Virus record (IMG/VR): IMGVR_UViG_3300041431_000154
Coordinates: 1 to 38,972 of that record
DNA from: a virus
Direction: 5' to 3' (one strand)
Length of the DNA stretch: 38,972 bases
Shown: positions 1 through 9,200 of the stretch, piece by piece
How the letters are laid out: every line of letters begins with the position of its first letter
How positions within the stretch are numbered: position 1 is the stretch's first letter
The notes under the pieces: model-generated
Seen by the model: only the letters and a program-made list of their open reading frames with translations
Told to the model about the DNA's origin: nothing
Databases searched by the model: none
Made by a program: the position numbers and the translations under genes

Positions 1-1221
1 ATGAAGGCTACCCTATACATCAGAATCAAACTTGAGAGCGGAAAACGCTCGTTCGTCAAGCCCGTCTACGCCGCCAACCGCAAGCTAAAGCCCCTATACG
101 CCATCGTCAACAAGAAGCCTGAGCACCACCCAGAAGGAGTTTACTATCTCCGTTGTCTTCAGGGGAAGAAGCAGCGCTGGGAACCTGTAGGCTCCGACCC
201 GCAAGCCGCCCTGCTACGTCAGCATCAGCGCGAGGCGAGCCTGAACGCTCAGAGGGCCGGGATTCAAGTCGTTGAGTCGGTCACCACGGGACGGGATTTG
301 GACGCCGCAATTGATGAGTATCTGGCGAACGTTGGCGTCAGCAAGTCTGCGATGACGTATGTCCAGTACGAATACGTCCTGAGGGTGTTCGCGATGCTGT
401 GCCGGAAGCCGTTGGAGGGCATCATGCGGGAAGACATCCTGATCCTCCGCGATTACTTCCTCAGCAGAGGCAACGCGGGGTGCAGCATCTCACACCACCT
501 GACCAATGTACGGACGTTCCTGACCTACTTCGACCGCCCCTGGCCGCTCAAAAAGACCGACCGGGTAAAGCCGATAAAGAAGATTGTTTCCGCCTACAGT
601 CACGAAGAGATCGACGCCATGCTCAGCGTTGCAACCGAGGACGAGGCCGACCTCGTTTGGTTCCTGTTGGGCACGGGAGCGCGCAAGCAAGAGTGCATGT
701 TCGCCACTTGGGGGGATGTCGATTTTGTTCGCGGGACGTTCAAGGTCTCTCTGAAGCTGGATCACACTCCCAAGGACAAGGAGGAAGGGGTCATTCCCAT
801 CCCAGATGAACTGAGGGATCGGCTTAGAGTTCGCAAAGCGGATTCAACGAACACCCGTATCTTCCCACTGAGCATGGCAAATGCTGAGAAGCAGCTACTG
901 GGCATCATCAAGGGCCTGGCTCTCCGGGCGGGTCTCAACTGCGGAGAGTGTCACCACAAGCCAAGCATGTCCTATCCTCACGGGCGCTCCTGTACGACCG
1001 CGCCCATCTGTGAGCGATATATCCTGCACAAGTTCCGCAAGTCGTTCGCCACTTGGCACAGCGAAGCCGGGGTGCCCGTCAGGACGATCCAGCGTTGGTT
1101 GCGACACAGCAATTTGGAAACCACGTTGAAATACTTGGCTGGCAGCGACGACCAGACGGAGCAGACGCGAAGCCGGGTCAATTCGGCCTTTGCCACGATT
1201 CGGCGGCGGGTGGCTGCTTGA
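1..1221 (+). CDS. int: Tyrosine-type phage integrase
   Basis: Site-specific recombinase that would integrate and excise the phage genome. The catalytic set of the tyrosine recombinase family is complete: R228 (in GARKQE), H343 and R346 (HKFR), H369 (LRHS) and Y378 (KYL) as the nucleophile. Residues about 100-190 form the SAM-like core-binding domain and 195-390 the catalytic domain. Between the first Arg and the HxxR motif sits a Cys/His-rich insertion (C314, C317, H318, H319, C331, C337) that resembles a small zinc-binding loop and is not part of the minimal family core. The 406-residue length is normal. The ATG is the first base of the window, so upstream control and any att site cannot be seen. 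A strong hairpin follows the stop codon. The family call is certain; the target site is unknown. Confidence 0.97.
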   Translation: MKATLYIRIKLESGKRSFVKPVYAANRKLKPLYAIVNKKPEHHPEGVYYLRCLQGKKQRWEPVGSDPQAALLRQHQREASLNAQRAGIQVVESVTTGRDLDAAIDEYLANVGVSKSAMTYVQYEYVLRVFAMLCRKPLEGIMREDILILRDYFLSRGNAGCSISHHLTNVRTFLTYFDRPWPLKKTDRVKPIKKIVSAYSHEEIDAMLSVATEDEADLVWFLLGTGARKQECMFATWGDVDFVRGTFKVSLKLDHTPKDKEEGVIPIPDELRDRLRVRKADSTNTRIFPLSMANAEKQLLGIIKGLALRAGLNCGECHHKPSMSYPHGRSCTTAPICERYILHKFRKSFATWHSEAGVPVRTIQRWLRHSNLETTLKYLAGSDDQTEQTRSRVNSAFATIRRRVAA

Positions 1222-1230
1222 CACAGAAAA

Positions 1231-1272
1231 GCCCCCGACTTCTACCCTTGCGGGCGCTCCTAAGTCGGGGGC
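1231..1272 (+). terminator. Hairpin terminator after the integrase gene
   Basis: A perfect 11-bp stem, GCCCCCGACTT (1231-1241) with AAGTCGGGGGC (1262-1272), around a 20-base loop, starts 9 bases after the integrase stop. The right arm is followed by TGTGCTTCT rather than a clean T-run. It is preceded by AAAA, so it could also work on the opposite strand. It probably isolates integrase transcription from the cargo genes. Confidence 0.75.
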
Positions 1273-1302
1273 TGTGCTTCTACTGGAGAAAGGCGATCCG
1301 TA

Positions 1303-1437
1303 ATGGCTAAAAACCGGCGCTATAAACGGGCCTCGAAAAATGCTCCCGAGGTCGGTTTAGGTGATGACGAAGGTTCATTCTTCGTTGCAGCAGATAACCA
1401 CCATCGCTTACAATTGCACACTGCTTGTACTCTATAG
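1303..1437 (+). CDS. Small hypothetical protein (44 aa)
   Basis: A short ORF starting MAKNRRYKRA, with a very basic N-terminus followed by an acidic and then hydrophobic/His-containing half. A purine-rich ribosome-binding site (GGAGAAAGG) lies about 9 bases upstream of the ATG. It sits between the integrase terminator and the cargo genes. I do not recognise a family. Basic Lys/Arg-rich starts of this kind are common among very small phage proteins. The RBS and composition support translation, but at 44 residues chance cannot be excluded. The remaining 1438-1577 holds no gene that I can support. Confidence 0.4.
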   Translation: MAKNRRYKRASKNAPEVGLGDDEGSFFVAADNHHRLQLHTACTL

Positions 1438-1577
1438 GTAGCCCGCGTCAACGGGTGCGAACGTGATTCTACCGCTTGCTCTGGCGGATTTGATTGCGAC
1501 TTCCTCATCGTCTAGGCTTGGCGCTACCAACGCCATGAATAGACGTTCCGATCCCATTTTATCAGGAGAGCGGAACG

Positions 1578-2390
1578 ATGCCTGAACCTATTTTCATGCG
1601 GATAGGGGAAACGAAGACAGTGGAGTTGGCGGACCTCTCCGCCGCAATCGTGAATTTCCTCGGCTTGTTGCGGGATGTTGATTCCACGATTTCTGACAAA
1701 CGAATGGGAAATCTGCGGTGGAAAGTCACCGTGCTCCGAGATGACCCATTTCCTCTAATTGGCGTTACGCCAGTTCCCTTCAAACCCACCCTGAGGGATA
1801 CCAGTATTGAAGTTCAAAGAGAGGTCATCGGCAACGTCATATCCCTGACTGAGAAAGGCGAGCGGAGCAGGCTTTTTTCTGATGCCGCACTCGATAAAGT
1901 TGAGCGCATTGCCAAGACTGCACCCAAGATTGGCGGGACGACGATTTATACCGCTCAAACTGGAGAATTCAATCTACAGACCAAGGTCACTGCAAGAACG
2001 CTCACGCAGATTAGAGAATTGACGCAGGTTACGTCTCGCGCTTTTGGAAATATTATCGGAGATCTAGGTTCAATTTCCGTTCACAAGGGCTTGGAGATCC
2101 GAGTATGGGACGCGTCATTAAAGAGGCCGATTCGTTGCAATTTTAAGCACGAGGGCAGAGGGGCTGAGGCCAAGGAAATAGAAGCTCAAGCCAAGGACTT
2201 ACTTGGGAAACGTGTCCTGGCGACCGGAACGATCAATTTTGACCGAAATGGTATGCCGCTCAAAATGCTGGTCCATTCCCTAAAGGATGCCCCAATGCCG
2301 ACCCTCCCTCCTATCGAAGAACTGATGGGCTCAATCCAGCATTTTACCGGGGGGCTTTCCGTGAGCGAATTTTTGGAGGACTCGGACTGA
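1578..2390 (+). CDS. Hypothetical protein paired with a PIN nuclease (possible antitoxin or partner)
   Basis: A 270-residue soluble protein with no signal peptide or membrane segment and no motif I can assign. The start is supported by AGGAGAG just upstream of the ATG. The middle (about 75-165) is rich in alternating Lys/Thr/Ile, and the end is acidic (EDSD). Its stop overlaps the start of the PIN-domain gene by one base (TGATG), so the two are translationally coupled. By position it would be the antitoxin or regulator of that nuclease, but 270 residues is far larger than a normal VapB-type antitoxin (usually under 100). The gene is visibly more AT-rich than the virion genes, suggesting separately acquired cargo. 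The role is inferred from context only. Confidence 0.8.
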   Translation: MPEPIFMRIGETKTVELADLSAAIVNFLGLLRDVDSTISDKRMGNLRWKVTVLRDDPFPLIGVTPVPFKPTLRDTSIEVQREVIGNVISLTEKGERSRLFSDAALDKVERIAKTAPKIGGTTIYTAQTGEFNLQTKVTARTLTQIRELTQVTSRAFGNIIGDLGSISVHKGLEIRVWDASLKRPIRCNFKHEGRGAEAKEIEAQAKDLLGKRVLATGTINFDRNGMPLKMLVHSLKDAPMPTLPPIEELMGSIQHFTGGLSVSEFLEDSD

Positions 2391-3034
2391 TGGCGATTCA
2401 GAAACTTTACTGGGATACGAGCTGCTTCATTGCTTATCTCAGCATTAAGCATCCCGAAGAACAACTCCGTGCCTTTATTTGCCGCGACATTCTTTATCAT
2501 GCCCAAAATGACAAAATAGAACTTTGCACTTCTTCCTGGACTATGGTCGAAACGGTTCGCCCCCGATTGGAACACGTACCGTCGCCAATTCCCGTATGGG
2601 CGGAAGCGTTAGAGCAAAAAGATAAGGACGGAAAATTCATTTACCCGGACGCCACGAGTAAATTCAAAGACATCTGGGAATATTATGACAAGAAACACAA
2701 TACGCCGAGTCGTAAGCTCACGGAGCAGGAAAGCGCCGCCATGGAGGCCATTTTCGAATATCCATTCATCACTAAAATCACCGTCGATCCTGTGATTGCT
2801 GGGAAGGCGAGGGACATTGCACGTAACACTAAACTCAGGCCGGGGGATTCCCTTCACGTAGCCTCGGCACTCGCTGCTCAATGTACGTGTCTTCAATCGT
2901 GGGATGGAGACTACAGCGAAACTGCTGATTTAATCCCTTGGGAAAGACCGCAGAGGCTATCTGACCAATCTCACCTCGCCGAAATTTCACCCCCCAAGCT
3001 TACCGGAGAAGGCTTTCTTTTTCCTCCGCCCTAA
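2390..3034 (+). CDS. PIN-domain nuclease (VapC-like)
   Basis: A 214-residue protein with the acidic quartet of PIN-domain ribonucleases in order: D9 (YWDTS), E54 (MVET), D153 (PGDSLH) and D172 (SWDGDY). The N-terminal LYWDTSCFIAYL strand-helix is typical of VapC-like proteins. PIN nucleases cut RNA, often tRNA or rRNA, using Mg2+ bound by these acids. It is longer than a classical VapC (about 130-150 aa) because of an insertion at roughly 60-125. A GGAGG site lies inside the end of the upstream gene, which it overlaps by one base. As integrase-proximal cargo it could act in toxin-antitoxin maintenance or abortive infection. Domain call firm; system identity inferred. Confidence 0.85.
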   Translation: MAIQKLYWDTSCFIAYLSIKHPEEQLRAFICRDILYHAQNDKIELCTSSWTMVETVRPRLEHVPSPIPVWAEALEQKDKDGKFIYPDATSKFKDIWEYYDKKHNTPSRKLTEQESAAMEAIFEYPFITKITVDPVIAGKARDIARNTKLRPGDSLHVASALAAQCTCLQSWDGDYSETADLIPWERPQRLSDQSHLAEISPPKLTGEGFLFPPP

Positions 3035-3214
3035 GAATCAGTCGTGGGTTAGCCAACTCTGACGGAGGAGCATTACGGGAGACTGAAGAACTGAACTGAC
3101 TGCGGCCTTGGTGTGCTACTCTCAAGCCATTCCAGAGACCACACACAAGAACCACCTCTATTACACAGCCAAGAGACTACGGAACGCACTGACTGAAATC
3201 AAAACGGGTCTACG

Positions 3215-4291
3215 ATGATTAAGAAAGTCAGCAATCAAAAGCTGGGCAACGCGCGACATGCCAAGCAGGATGAGTTCTACACGCAGCTTGGCGACATCGA
3301 AAATGAGCTGAGGCACTATAAGGCACAGCTACTTGGAAAGACGATACTCTGCAACTGCGACGACCCTTTTGAAAGCAATTTCTTCCGATACTTCGCGCTC
3401 AACTTCAACACGCTCCGTCTCAAAAAGCTCATCGCGACGAGCTATGTGAAATCGCCCATCGTTGGGGGTCAGTTGCCGCTCCTCGACATGGAGGGGCTGA
3501 AACCCGAAGGCGAAGAACCCTACGCGATAGAAATCAACGAAGTGCCAGATCATAAACGGCGTGGTGCGACTGACCTCGCTGACGTGGAGTACCTACTAAA
3601 GCACGATGCAAATTCGTCACGGGCGCTCAATGCGGACGGCATCTTCGACGCTGGGGACTTCCGAAGCCGCGATTGCGTGGAGTTCCTGAAAGAGGCGGAC
3701 ATTGTTGTCACCAATCCGCCGTTCTCATTGTTCCGTGAGTTTGTGGCGCAGATTGTCGCGCATAACAAAAAATTTTTGATTATCGGCAATAAGAATGCGC
3801 TTCATTATCAGGACATTTTCAAGCTCATCAAAGAAGACAAGCTTTGGGTGGGTGCTCGGGCATTCTCCGGCGGAATGTGGTTTGTCGCAGACTACGTGGG
3901 CAAATACGAAAAGGTCATTGATGGCGTAAAGCTGATAAATGTCCCGGCAATCTGGTTGACGAACATGGACAATCCGAAGCGCCACGAAAAACTGCCACTC
4001 TACAAGCGATACACGCCCGACGGGTACCCAACATACGACAACTACGACGCAATCGAGGTCAGCAAGACTAATGAAATACCTTGCGACTATGACGGCTTGA
4101 TGGGTGTTCCTGATGCGTTCTTGGACAAATACAACCCGGATCAATTTGAACTCATAGGCATACCGTTTGGCGACTTAGGCAAGGCAATCGGGGTAACGAA
4201 GAATTATCGAGGTCGAACGGACATTGCAATAACCAAGGACGGCACATCACGGTGCCCGTATTCAAGGATCATCATCAGAAGGAAATCCTGA
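3215..4291 (+). CDS. EcoRI-methylase-family DNA adenine methyltransferase
   Basis: A 358-residue N6-adenine DNA methyltransferase of the EcoRI family. The N-terminus (GNARHAKQDEFYTQ...) and KTILCNCDDPFESNF carry the SAM-binding region that distinguishes this family. The catalytic motif IV is NPPF at residues 167-170 (DIVVTNPPFSLF). Members methylate adenine in a short specific site and protect it from a cognate nuclease. There is no EcoRI-type endonuclease beside it; instead a DUF262-HNH gene starts one base after its stop. GAATTC sites are present in the window (for example at 1965, 32798 and 34545), so self-protection would matter if the specificity were EcoRI-like, which is not established. 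The upstream 3035-3214 holds no gene I can support and probably carries the promoter. Confidence 0.92.
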   Translation: MIKKVSNQKLGNARHAKQDEFYTQLGDIENELRHYKAQLLGKTILCNCDDPFESNFFRYFALNFNTLRLKKLIATSYVKSPIVGGQLPLLDMEGLKPEGEEPYAIEINEVPDHKRRGATDLADVEYLLKHDANSSRALNADGIFDAGDFRSRDCVEFLKEADIVVTNPPFSLFREFVAQIVAHNKKFLIIGNKNALHYQDIFKLIKEDKLWVGARAFSGGMWFVADYVGKYEKVIDGVKLINVPAIWLTNMDNPKRHEKLPLYKRYTPDGYPTYDNYDAIEVSKTNEIPCDYDGLMGVPDAFLDKYNPDQFELIGIPFGDLGKAIGVTKNYRGRTDIAITKDGTSRCPYSRIIIRRKS

Positions 4292-4292
4292 C

Positions 4293-5399
4293 ATGAAAAT
4301 CGTCTTGCACAATATCAAGGTGTCCGAACTGATCGCAGGCTACGAAGACAAAGCCGAAGAAGGAGGTGTGCGCGGCTACGGAGGGCGTTTGAACATTCGT
4401 CCGCCTTACCAACGCGAGTTCATCTACAAGGAAAAACAGCGCAATGAGGTCATCCATACAGTGCGCAAAGGTTTCCCACTTAACACTATGTATTGGGTAG
4501 TGGCCGGTGACGAGTTTGAACTCATGGATGGCCAGCAGCGCACCATCAGCATTTGCCAATACTTTCATAACGACTTCTCAGTGGAGATGGATGGCTCACC
4601 CAAGTCCTTCGACAACCTGACACCTGAGAAGCGGAAGCAGATTCTAGACTACGAGCTTTCAGTCTATGTGTGCGAAGGAACCGAAGACGAAAAACTCGAC
4701 TGGTTCAAGATCATCAACATCGCGGGAGTGGAACTGAGCGCCCAGGAACTGCGCAATGCGATCTACACGGGTCCGTGGCTCACGGAAGCCAAGCGGTGGT
4801 TCAGCAAGCGCGGTGGGCCGGCAGTTGCGATAGGCGAGAAATACGTGAACGCTAGAGTGGACCGTCAGGAACTGCTAGAAAGGGCGCTGGAGTGGATCTC
4901 GGGTGGTACAGGTGACAAAGCTGTTAAAGAGTATATGAGCACCCACCAGCGCGACACGGATGCGCAGGAACTCTGGCAGTATTTTCAGGAGGTTATTGCG
5001 TGGATTCAGCGAGTATTCCCCACGTACCGCCACATCATGAAGGGGCTTGACTGGGGCGGATTCTACAACAAACACAAGGACAAAAAGTTCAATGCAGCGA
5101 AGTTGGAGCAGCGCATCGCGGAGCTTATTGACGATGACGAGGTCAACAGCAAGAAGGGCATTTACGAATTCCTTCTGACCAACGACGAAAGAACCTTGAG
5201 CTTGCGGGCGTTCGACCAAAAGACGCAGGTAACAGTCTACGAGAAGCAGAAAGGCATTTGTCCTGTTTGCAAAAAGAAGTATGACATTGGCGCAATGGAA
5301 GCTGACCATATCGTCCCGTGGAGCAACGGAGGAAAGACAGTGCCTTCCAACTGCCAGATGCTCTGCAAATTGGATAACAGAACAAAGAGCGGGAAGTAG
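4293..5399 (+). CDS. DUF262-HNH nuclease (GmrSD-like, restriction partner)
   Basis: A 368-residue two-domain protein. The N-terminal DUF262 (GmrSD N-terminal, ParB-like fold) domain carries RPPYQREF near residue 35 and the diagnostic DGQQR at 79-83. The C-terminus is a compact HNH nuclease: C323 and C326 (CPVC), the DH pair D338-H339 (EADHIVPW), and a later PSNCQMLC...N segment that completes the zinc/metal site. DUF262 proteins use NTP hydrolysis to control DNA cleavage, as in the GmrSD type IV enzymes and in BrxU. The gene begins one base after the methyltransferase stop with AAGGA upstream, so both belong to one operon. This suggests the methylase marks self DNA and this protein cuts unmarked (or differently modified) DNA. 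Cleavage target unknown. Confidence 0.9.
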   Translation: MKIVLHNIKVSELIAGYEDKAEEGGVRGYGGRLNIRPPYQREFIYKEKQRNEVIHTVRKGFPLNTMYWVVAGDEFELMDGQQRTISICQYFHNDFSVEMDGSPKSFDNLTPEKRKQILDYELSVYVCEGTEDEKLDWFKIINIAGVELSAQELRNAIYTGPWLTEAKRWFSKRGGPAVAIGEKYVNARVDRQELLERALEWISGGTGDKAVKEYMSTHQRDTDAQELWQYFQEVIAWIQRVFPTYRHIMKGLDWGGFYNKHKDKKFNAAKLEQRIAELIDDDEVNSKKGIYEFLLTNDERTLSLRAFDQKTQVTVYEKQKGICPVCKKKYDIGAMEADHIVPWSNGGKTVPSNCQMLCKLDNRTKSGK

Positions 5400-5424
5400 G
5401 CAGCAGACGCTCCTTCAAAAACGT

Positions 5425-5466
5425 AAAGCCTGATACCCCCGCCGAAAGGGATACCGGGCTTTTTGC
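5425..5466 (+). terminator. Terminator between convergent cargo and tail operons
   Basis: An imperfect hairpin: AAAGCC (5425-5430) pairs with GGCTTT (5457-5462), with further inner pairs between ATACCCC and GGGATA. It is followed by T residues through 5465. It begins 26 bases after the HNH gene and lies between that plus-strand gene and the end of the minus-strand block at 5484, as expected for a convergent junction. Confidence 0.65.
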
Positions 5467-5483
5467 GGGGTGGACACGCAAAG

Positions 5484-6188
5484 TCACTTCGATGCAGGCG
5501 CCGGGGTCGAGATGGTCGGCGGTGCGATTTGTATCGAGGGCAGCACGGGTCTCCCCATCGAGGAATACAGCGCCAGAGCCACTGCCACACCCGCGATGGC
5601 TAGGCTGATCAGACTCATGATGTCCGACCGCTTAGAAGCGATTCCTGTGCTGGCACCTTCACCCCGGTCGAGTCGTGCTGAGACCGTGACGATCTTATCC
5701 CCCAAGGACGCTGCGTTGGCAGCGAGAAGATCGTTGATGCCCTCAATCTGTTTAATCGTGGCAGCTTCGGACTTAGCGATACTTGCTGACAATGAATCGT
5801 TCTGAGCACCAGCAGCTTCCTTTTGCGCCTGCAAAGCGGCATTAACGGCTGTCGTTGCGGCTGTAGCTGCCGCGACCGTTCGAACGTCACGCTCTTCGAA
5901 CTGTTTCTGCACGCTGGTAAACTTCTCCTGCACGGTGCCGAACTTCTCTTGGACGGTGCCAAACCGCTCCAAGAAGAACTCCTTGAGATGGGAAATCTGT
6001 TTGTCAATCTCAGTTGGGACTCGGGTCACGCCGTCGCTGAGCAGAATAGTGGCTTTGTCCATCCCCGCCAATCTGGTTTCCACGAGTTCACGCAGAGAGC
6101 CCAACTCGCGGCGTAGTTGCTCTGTGGTGAGTAACGTCGGGTCAGGGATCGGGATATTGGATGGTGTAGCAATAGTGGGTTCTGGCAT
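5484..6188 (-). CDS. Coiled-coil protein with C-terminal membrane anchor
   Basis: A 234-residue protein and the last gene of the leftward block. Residues about 20-75 and 75-170 are helical and charged. Near residue 80 there are tandem copies of an F-G/T-x-V-Q-E-K-F unit, then a long Ala/Gln-rich coiled coil. A single hydrophobic segment (about 190-210, SLISLAIAGVAVALALY) is followed by a Pro-rich tail. Proteins with this organisation (ERD motif, AALQAQKEAAGAQN-like segment, C-terminal membrane helix) are common at the tail/lysis boundary of actinobacterial and other phages, often near holins. It could be a holin-associated or virion-anchored protein. Function not established. It is the only membrane-anchored candidate in the place where lysis genes are expected. 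Confidence 0.85.
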   Translation of the reverse strand: MPEPTIATPSNIPIPDPTLLTTEQLRRELGSLRELVETRLAGMDKATILLSDGVTRVPTEIDKQISHLKEFFLERFGTVQEKFGTVQEKFTSVQKQFEERDVRTVAAATAATTAVNAALQAQKEAAGAQNDSLSASIAKSEAATIKQIEGINDLLAANAASLGDKIVTVSARLDRGEGASTGIASKRSDIMSLISLAIAGVAVALALYSSMGRPVLPSIQIAPPTISTPAPASK

Positions 6189-6200
6189 TTAAGTTATCCT

Positions 6201-9200
6201 TCACTGCGCATAGATTTCGAACACGGAGATGACCGCGCTTCCGGTTCCGGGTGATGTCCCTGCTGTAATTGAAGCTGTCGCTGTCACGCCGATTGTGCTG
6301 ATGTCTGTTCCAATCGGGACTGCGAGGGTCAAAGTCGTTTCAGCCTCGCCACTGGTGATGGTCGCCAGCGTAGTGAGGACTCCAGCGACCGTTGCTGTAA
6401 TCCCGCAGGACGTGGAGGGAACAACCCCACTCGTTGCTACACTCAGAACGACATTCAAGTTCATCGCTGCTGTAGTGGTGAAGGCGGGGAATCCGCTCCA
6501 GGTGCAGGAACATCCCTCAGAGTAATAACTGGAGCTAAATTCTCCAGTAACTGTGTACCAGACCGCAGGCAGACTTGCACAAGTAGCCAGACTGCCGTCA
6601 TAGGCATTCTGCGGACTTGTGACAGTAACGGCTCCGGACGTTGCAAATGTCGAAGGAGCGTAACTTGGGGAGTACGTTGGCGTGACGATAGAACCAATCA
6701 GAAAATAGGCCAGTTTGTTCACATAGTCACTCTGAAGTAGAGTGGCAATCGGCGTGATAGCCCCACCAAGGAAACTTCCATCGATGTAGTACGCATAATA
6801 ATTCTGTCCCTGCTCAAGTCCGGTAATCGTGTACGGACCGGCTGGCAAGATGTCTACGCTGTTTCCGAAGATGTCGAGAACATAGGGATTGACGATAATG
6901 TTCGCAGTGCCACCGACCAGAGCGATGGCTATCAGCGTCCCTGCGGGGGCGGTTGGGTTGCCGTTCGTGACTGTCACCGGCAACGTAATCGAGATCGTCA
7001 CATCTTCGACTTCTACCCAAGCTGAATAGGTTCCCGATGCACGCAGAGAACGAATCTCGAAATTGTAAGCAGCCCCGGCAATGACACCCGTAACAAAGGA
7101 CTCAAACAGACCCACGTCCACCGTGCCAGCACTGAGCCACGTGGTGGCTCCGACAGCTTGATACTGAAGCTGAATTGATATTACTGTGATGTCCAGCGGC
7201 GCATTCCATGCGACGAGAGCGCGTGGCGTGACGCTTCCATCAGCGCCGATGATTGCGGTCCCCGCCGAACTGGTGACAGTCACTTCAGTTGGCGCAGCGG
7301 GTGTGTTTGGGATTTGCCCCGTGCCTAACACGGGAACGTCGTATGGAGTCAACTCCTCAGATTCCGACCACTCATAAATTGAAGGATCGGTCTGGTGCAT
7401 GTTTACAACGCTGGTGAGAGCTATCGCTCCGTCCTCGCCCGTAGCATCCTTGCTGGGGTCGGCGGAGAGTTGAATCTTGTCCAGTTCCATGTATTCGCCG
7501 TCAAGACCAAGCGTCGGGAACGTCATCTCGATAACATCCAAGGGAACGCTCTCTCCCCACATCTTTATACTCATGGGGAAGGTGCCGCTGGCCTGCCAGC
7601 GATTGCGAAGCAGTTCAATTTTTGCTAACCGTTGTGCCTGGACGATGCTCAGCACGCCACGAAGTGTCAGTTCATGAGGTGCGGGAACCCCGCCGTCTTC
7701 GACAAGCCACTGGTTCGCCGCGTAGCCGTGCAACATGTCCTGCTGGTACATGGGATAGTTGGTCGACTGGAATGCGAAGTTCCACAGGTTGTCCCTTGAA
7801 CCAAAGTAAAAACCGTTCGTGTCATACAGGTTGGAGAACGGAGCAACCGCCGAGTAGGGATAATTTGGGCTTATAAACGTCCCCGAAACTTGATTAAAAA
7901 GTTCGCGCTCTTTGCGTGTTGGCAACCATTCGACCTCACCGATAACCGCAGACTCGGTGTACTCCGCGCTGGGGCCGACCCAGGCGCCCGGAAATATGAA
8001 CCATTCCCCACCGACACGCGAGAAGCGGCCAGCGGCGGCGGGCATCATCATCGTCAGTTGGTCACCCGGTGCGGTGCCTGTGTCGAAGTGAAGGCTCTGG
8101 GAGTACCTGCTCTCATAGCCTTGACTGGTTGCTATCTGCTCGTCACAGATATTCGCGGCGGCTATGAGTTGAGCCTGATTCACGGTCGGGTCGTTCAGAC
8201 CATAAACGGGGTCCGTAATTACATCAGCCGTTTGCAAGGCCCAGTTGGTCGTGAACTTCAGCTTGCCGTCGCGCGGATCGAAGATGGTGTTTTTGCCATT
8301 CACGGTCATGCGAATTTCAGGCGGGTTTGGAAAATTCGCCGCGTCGAAGCCGACATTCAAATAGATATAAGCATTCCCACCGAGGTTCGCAGTCGAAGGC
8401 CAAGTACTGTCGTTGGCGGACAGAGAAGACATATAGTCCGATGGTGGTTGGTCACCGAAGCGAACCTCGCAATAAACCTTGCCTGCGAAATCGTAGTGAA
8501 CGCCGTTCGGACCGATTGAAAAACCTAACCCAAATCCAGAAAGTGAAGGGTCTTGTTGGTCGGCAGCACCGGCGCCACCGAAGGTATACACGCCTTGAAT
8601 ATCGACATCAGGGGCGCTGGTGTAGCCAGTTCCACGCTCCACCATGGTGACTGTCCAGGCACCAACCACAAAGTCAGTTCCGTAACCACCGGCTCCTGAG
8701 TTGGTGGCGTAGGCGTAAGCGCCTGAGCCGCCGCCCCCCGTGATGCGAACACGGTACCGTGCTGCCTTGACGTGATTGAACCCCGACCCACCTGTCGCGG
8801 TGATGCCGGTGACTGCACCACCAGAGATAGTGGCGACGGCTACGGGCGGGGCAGACACATCGGTCGTGGGGATTGTTCCGCACCCCACATTGCCGTTGCC
8901 CTCGAACTGTGACCAATAGACCTGACGACCATCGAGATATAAATTCTGGATTGCATCAATTTCATGAGTGGCGATGCAGGCGACCCAGTTGTACACGTAG
9001 TTGCCGCCCGACCCCCCTGTTCCCGTGGTGCTTTGGTACACGCTCGTCGCGCCTATACGCTGAGTCCCATAGATTATCTGGCGCAATCCCGCTGCTTGAC
9101 GGGTGGTAATGCCCACGCCACGGTTGTCAGTCAGAGCGGTAGCTATCGCTCCGGCTTCCATCGCAAGACCGCCGACCATGAGGCCAGTCATCACGCCGGT

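Noticed and set aside
1438-1530. tRNA-like folding around GGTAGCCCGCG...CTACC
   Set aside because: No coherent cloverleaf with an anticodon arm, T-loop and acceptor stem could be formed on either strand.
3082-3196. Five ACTGA pentamers upstream of the methyltransferase gene
   Set aside because: A five-base motif without regular spacing or dyad symmetry. It is too short to distinguish from chance in a 180-base gap.
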